Below, one piece after another: positions 60,641-64,000 of a stretch of 64,000 bases of DNA. The stretch's first letter is position 1. Every line of letters begins with the position of its first letter. The DNA comes from Capitulum mitella (taxonomy: Eukaryota > Arthropoda > Thecostraca > Pollicipedomorpha > Pollicipedidae), in assembly GCA_030062745.1 (NCBI GenBank), contig CP099848.1:8701501-8765500 (forward strand). Direction: 5' to 3'. Under the pieces are notes generated by a model. That model saw nothing but the letters and a program-made list of their open reading frames with translations, searched no databases and had not been told where the DNA came from. Both the position numbers and the translations under genes were made by a program.

Positions 60641-61945
60641 TTCAGGGTCGGCGGATTGCATTTTCGGCGGGGAGGGGGGGGGGGGGCGGCAAGCTCTATC
60701 GGATCAACGACCGACCTCATTTGGGTTACTTTCTCCCCAACCCCCAAAAAACTGTATTTCGTTGTTTTTGCTTTCGCCCGGTTTCGTTAAAAAAAACAAA
60801 CTTTTTCCTCAGGTTTTGGCGCTGGTGTACACTTCTTCTCTTAAATGTACTGATTTTTTTCGGGTCTGTACCCATTGAAATTTGTCAGGTCTTTGCCCTT
60901 AGGCATCCATCTACATAATGGCGAATGATGCAAACTTTTGTCCCTTATGCCATTTGCGTTTACAACACGACTTTAACATTATTATAACGTATATTTGTAA
61001 ACGGTTGAAAGACAGCTTTCTGGTACCACATTAAATGATAACTCGAAGCTCAGTAACAAAGCTCTTACGGACCGTCACAAGAGGACGCAATCATTATCCC
61101 AAGCACTTGCCAAAGCAGCTTTGTCCAGGGCCTAGTCTAACATGTTAACTTGGGGGTTCAGCCCCAGCAATGGAGTCGCCAGCCCCCCTCCCCCAACGTT
61201 AAGGCAAAACCAGGTAACTGGGGGGGGGGGGCAGTTGGAATGTTCAGTCATTAAGTCTGAAACAGGCTTTCTGCGGAGACGTAGCTTTTCTAAATGCGAA
61301 GTCATTGCAGAAATGCATAATAAATGCCGGGTTTTCTGTGGTCGCATAAGATTTTTCCAAATGCAAAGTCACTGCAAATGCCTCGTCCATCAGTATTTTT
61401 CATGTGATTAAACCACGGGGAGCAGTGTATGGAAATAACATATGCTAATATCATTGTTATGCTGCAATAACACCGAAAGGGAAAAACCGAAAACAATGCA
61501 GTCAAGCTATGAGGGGAGAAATGGCGGGGTAGATAGTAGGCTAGAGGCAAAACAAAAACAAGATCAAAAAACACAATTGTCCTGTAAGCAGCCATATCCC
61601 AAAAACCAACACTGCTGTAGTTCTAAGTGGTCTACTTCTGAAGAATTTATTTTTTTCTAAATCATGCATTCTGCTTTGAATATGGCCGTTTTTTGCAACC
61701 AATTGCCTTCTCATAAGCATAAGCTCGTTTTAGCCTCTCATTCAAATAAACTCAGAGCTCAATGAAACGCAAAATGACCTGATATTTCACCCCACATGGC
61801 TTATAGCACCTCTTGGTGCGATTTAATTGTTAACTTAAATTTCAGATTGTTAAATTCAGTTAATAATAATACTAAACATAAAATAAGTACCTAATAATAG
61901 TAAAGTAAAAATAAAACTAAATAAGTATCTGAGTTTTTTATGTAG
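60640..61945. other. Interval without a supported gene
   Basis: AT-rich text with two G-run tracts (60672-60687 and 61220-61231) of the hairpin class in incomplete form; no gene or repeat family seen. Confidence 0.4.
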
Positions 61946-61949
61946 TCAG

Positions 61950-62670
61950 GAGGCCCCAGGCATGATTAGATAACCCCTGAGATGCGTAAAAGGGCCCCTG
62001 AAGCTCCCAAATGCTCCCTGAGACCACAACAGAGCCCCATCAAGGCAGATTGCCCCTGAGACTGCCAGAAGGGTCACAGGGCCACTGATACGGCCAAGAT
62101 GAGGACTGAGTCCCTAGGACGGCATAGGGGCCACTGAAATAGCACACGGCCCCGAATGGGTCTCACGGACCTGTGCGGAAAGCTGAAGGTTCTTGTTGCA
62201 GTCAGAGGGCCCCCGGTAGGGTTTGAGACCCTGAAATGGCAAGATGGTCCCTAAGGTGGATAGAAAGGCCCCCGAAACTCTCCAAGAGTCCCCGGGACCG
62301 CAAGAGCGGCCCCAACACGGCAAAACGTAAAAAGATCCAAACCTATAGAGGGACCCCTAGTGGCTTGTAGGGGACCACCTGCCGGTCTGCAGTGTCCCCT
62401 GTCAGCCGTTGTGGGCCCCTGCCAGCCTGTAGGGGGCCCCTGCCGTTCTATGGAGTCCTGCTAATCGGAACGGGCCCCCTGCTTGCCTTTAGCTGGCCCC
62501 CTGTCGGCATGAATGGACTTCTTCTGACATGTATGGGCCCTTGCCGCCGCCTGTAGGCCCCTGCCGGCCTGTGGAGGGCCTAGCTTACGGCCTGTGGAGA
62601 GGTTCCCTGGTGTGTAGAGGAGCCCACTGACGACCCGCAGAAGGGCCCCTGACAGCTGTGGAGACCACCA
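61950..62670. repeat. GC-rich minisatellite array, block 3
   Basis: Units such as AGGGCCCCTGAAGCTCCCAA and GGGCCCCTGCCGGCCTGTAGG. The stretch 62145-62385 is homologous in the same orientation to 43675-43915, showing that the whole array plus a common leader was copied to two places 18 kb apart. Confidence 0.8.
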
Positions 62671-62789
62671 GTAAAAAAAATGTTTTTTGGCGCCATCAAC
62701 GACAATCAGGTAAGTTGCAACTAATAAAGATGGTTGGAACTAATAAAGATTGGCAACGGCAATCGTCCATTGTCGTAAAATTTTCAGCA

Positions 62790-62865
62790 GCGTCCCGGCC
62801 GGGAGGGGGCCCCGCGCCGATCATTTGCCTCCCCCTTCGGCGAAATCCTGGATCCGCCCATGGTT
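62790..62865 (+). repeat. Short dispersed repeat shared with 47905-47985
   Basis: GGGGGCCCCGCGC...CCCCC..GGCGAAATCCTGGATCC.CCC occurs at both places with about 85 percent identity. It looks like the end of a transposon family (GGCGAAATCCTGGATCCGCCC). Confidence 0.6.
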
Positions 62866-62869
62866 AGAT

Positions 62870-63700
62870 GTGCTGATTTGAAGCGTATGTCTGTATTTAT
62901 TGTTTTTGTCATTTCGCTGCCTCTGCAAATGGGCGTGGCTTATGGATGGTGATATGACAAATATACAATACGCAATATACGATATCTTCAGCTCTTGGCT
63001 TGGAAAGGCACCTGCTTAGAATCACACAAACACATGATAAGCCACATTGCAAGGAATCAGGTGTTCGGCGTTAGAGGGGCTATACATTGAAACGGGACAA
63101 GGACTGGACAGAAAAAATATTGTGAAGTGATACTTCGTTCTACATATGACTCGACTGAGTCAGAAACGTAGTTCGAATTATGCCATATGTTGGGATTCTT
63201 ACTGTGCCTGACATTTTAGTCAGCGTGAGATTGCTTTCTTTGAAAACTACTAAAAACTATTTACATTTAAGCCATAAACGATATTGAAACCCGCCATGAA
63301 ATATTTTGCACAGTCATTGCACAAATATTTTCTATTTAAACAGAGAATAAAATAACATTTCAGGTTGTGAAAACTATTTTCAGCTAATTACAACAAGTAA
63401 CTTTATTTAACTCGTGTCCATCTCTGACCATAGGAATGAGAAAATGGGAAAATGGGGCAACGCCCCATTCCACTTTTGGGTGTGTGTCGGAGGGCGGGTG
63501 GGGGGTTGGCCATATTAATTTTTCCTCCCCCACACTTGTCAGACTATCATAACTATTGTACTTTAGTTTTACGCCATAGCTGTCTGATTGAAAAAAACAA
63601 AGCTGGGGAATTCAACTAATATTCCAATAATGATAGTAGAATAAGACTCAGTTAATAATAATACTAAACATAAAATAAGTATCTGTAATATATTTCTGTG
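62870..63700. other. Interval without a supported gene
   Basis: AT-rich text. A small near-perfect hairpin AATGGGGCAACGCCCCATT lies at 63451-63469 and belongs to the G-run/C-run class. Confidence 0.4.
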
Positions 63701-63709
63701 GCCTTGATT

Positions 63710-64000
63710 ATGCCCCCAGTGGGTTGTATGGGCCATGTTTATGGTCTCCCTGAGGCTTCTACTGCATGGCCTACCAAGACCTACTAACGGTCTCCCGGGC
63801 CGTCCCGGGGTCATTCTTATCGACTCTCGCACCCCTCCTAACCGCCGCTGGGTCCTTCTGCACATACCTGGAGTCTCCCGGGTCGTCCCTGGACTCCTCT
63901 GTCCGTATCCTGGCGATTTTCCGATCGTTTCTGAGCCCTCCTATCGTCTTCGGTCCCTCCCCGATTGTCCCTGGGGCCACCCTGACGGACCTACATACCC
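63710..64000. repeat. Minisatellite array, block 4, opposite orientation
   Basis: C-rich units of about 28-33 bases (for example GTCTCCCGGGCCGTCCCGGG, GTCTCCCGGGTCGTCCCTGG) are the complement-strand version of the 46080-46545 units. The array continues beyond the window. Confidence 0.7.

Overview
This is a eukaryotic nuclear window, most probably from an arthropod. It has spliced coding exons with GT/AG junctions, long AT-rich introns, two blocks of the arthropod-type telomeric pentamer TTAGG at about 15.9-16.2 kb, long CT/CA/AT microsatellites, and many eukaryotic transposon families. A crustacean would fit, but the species is not determined by the sequence.

The one confidently identified host gene is MRPL39 (mitochondrial large-subunit ribosomal protein mL39) on the + strand. 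Four exons (20518-20626, 34405-34626, 37537-37675, 38316-38436) join in matching phases (1, 1, 2) and give the central and C-terminal parts of the protein, including the conserved stop-proximal block. The N-terminal exons were not found and probably lie upstream of the window. Three weaker host candidates are a minus-strand first exon with a signal anchor (8494-8600), a frameshifted Ly6/uPAR-type (three-finger) exon near 60.2-60.6 kb, and a GC-rich possible terminal exon near 57.6-57.9 kb.

Most of the rest is mobile DNA. 0-8 kb: a nested set of large inverted repeats and foldbacks. 9-16 kb: a LINE tail, a fossil tyrosine-recombinase (Crypton/KIAA1958-type) domain, a TTAA-type MITE relative, a tRNA-derived SINE and telomeric repeats. 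19-20 kb: a second, inverted SINE copy and a CT tract. 20.8-26.0 kb: a 5.2-kb element with about 0.78-kb terminal inverted repeats and a 9-bp target duplication (Mutator-like architecture), itself carrying a nested 1.2-kb TTAA/CCC element. 26.0-27.7 kb and 29.9-33.7 kb: two copies of one LINE family in opposite orientation, all inside the 13.8-kb MRPL39 intron. 35.9-37.1 kb: a second copy of the TTAA element in the next intron. 39.7-52.5 kb: three more LINE remnants, a Ty3/gypsy-type gag remnant, TTAA elements and GC-rich minisatellites. 54.2-56.6 kb: two different TTAA elements 28 bp apart. 58-64 kb: a diverged TTAA-family copy, the Ly6-like exon and further minisatellites.

A recurrent feature is a hairpin of a G-run, a short spacer and a C-run. 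It lies just inside the ends of several TTAA-flanked 1.2-kb elements and also occurs alone at other sites. No complete, undamaged transposase or reverse transcriptase ORF is present; the mobile elements appear to be fossils or non-autonomous copies.
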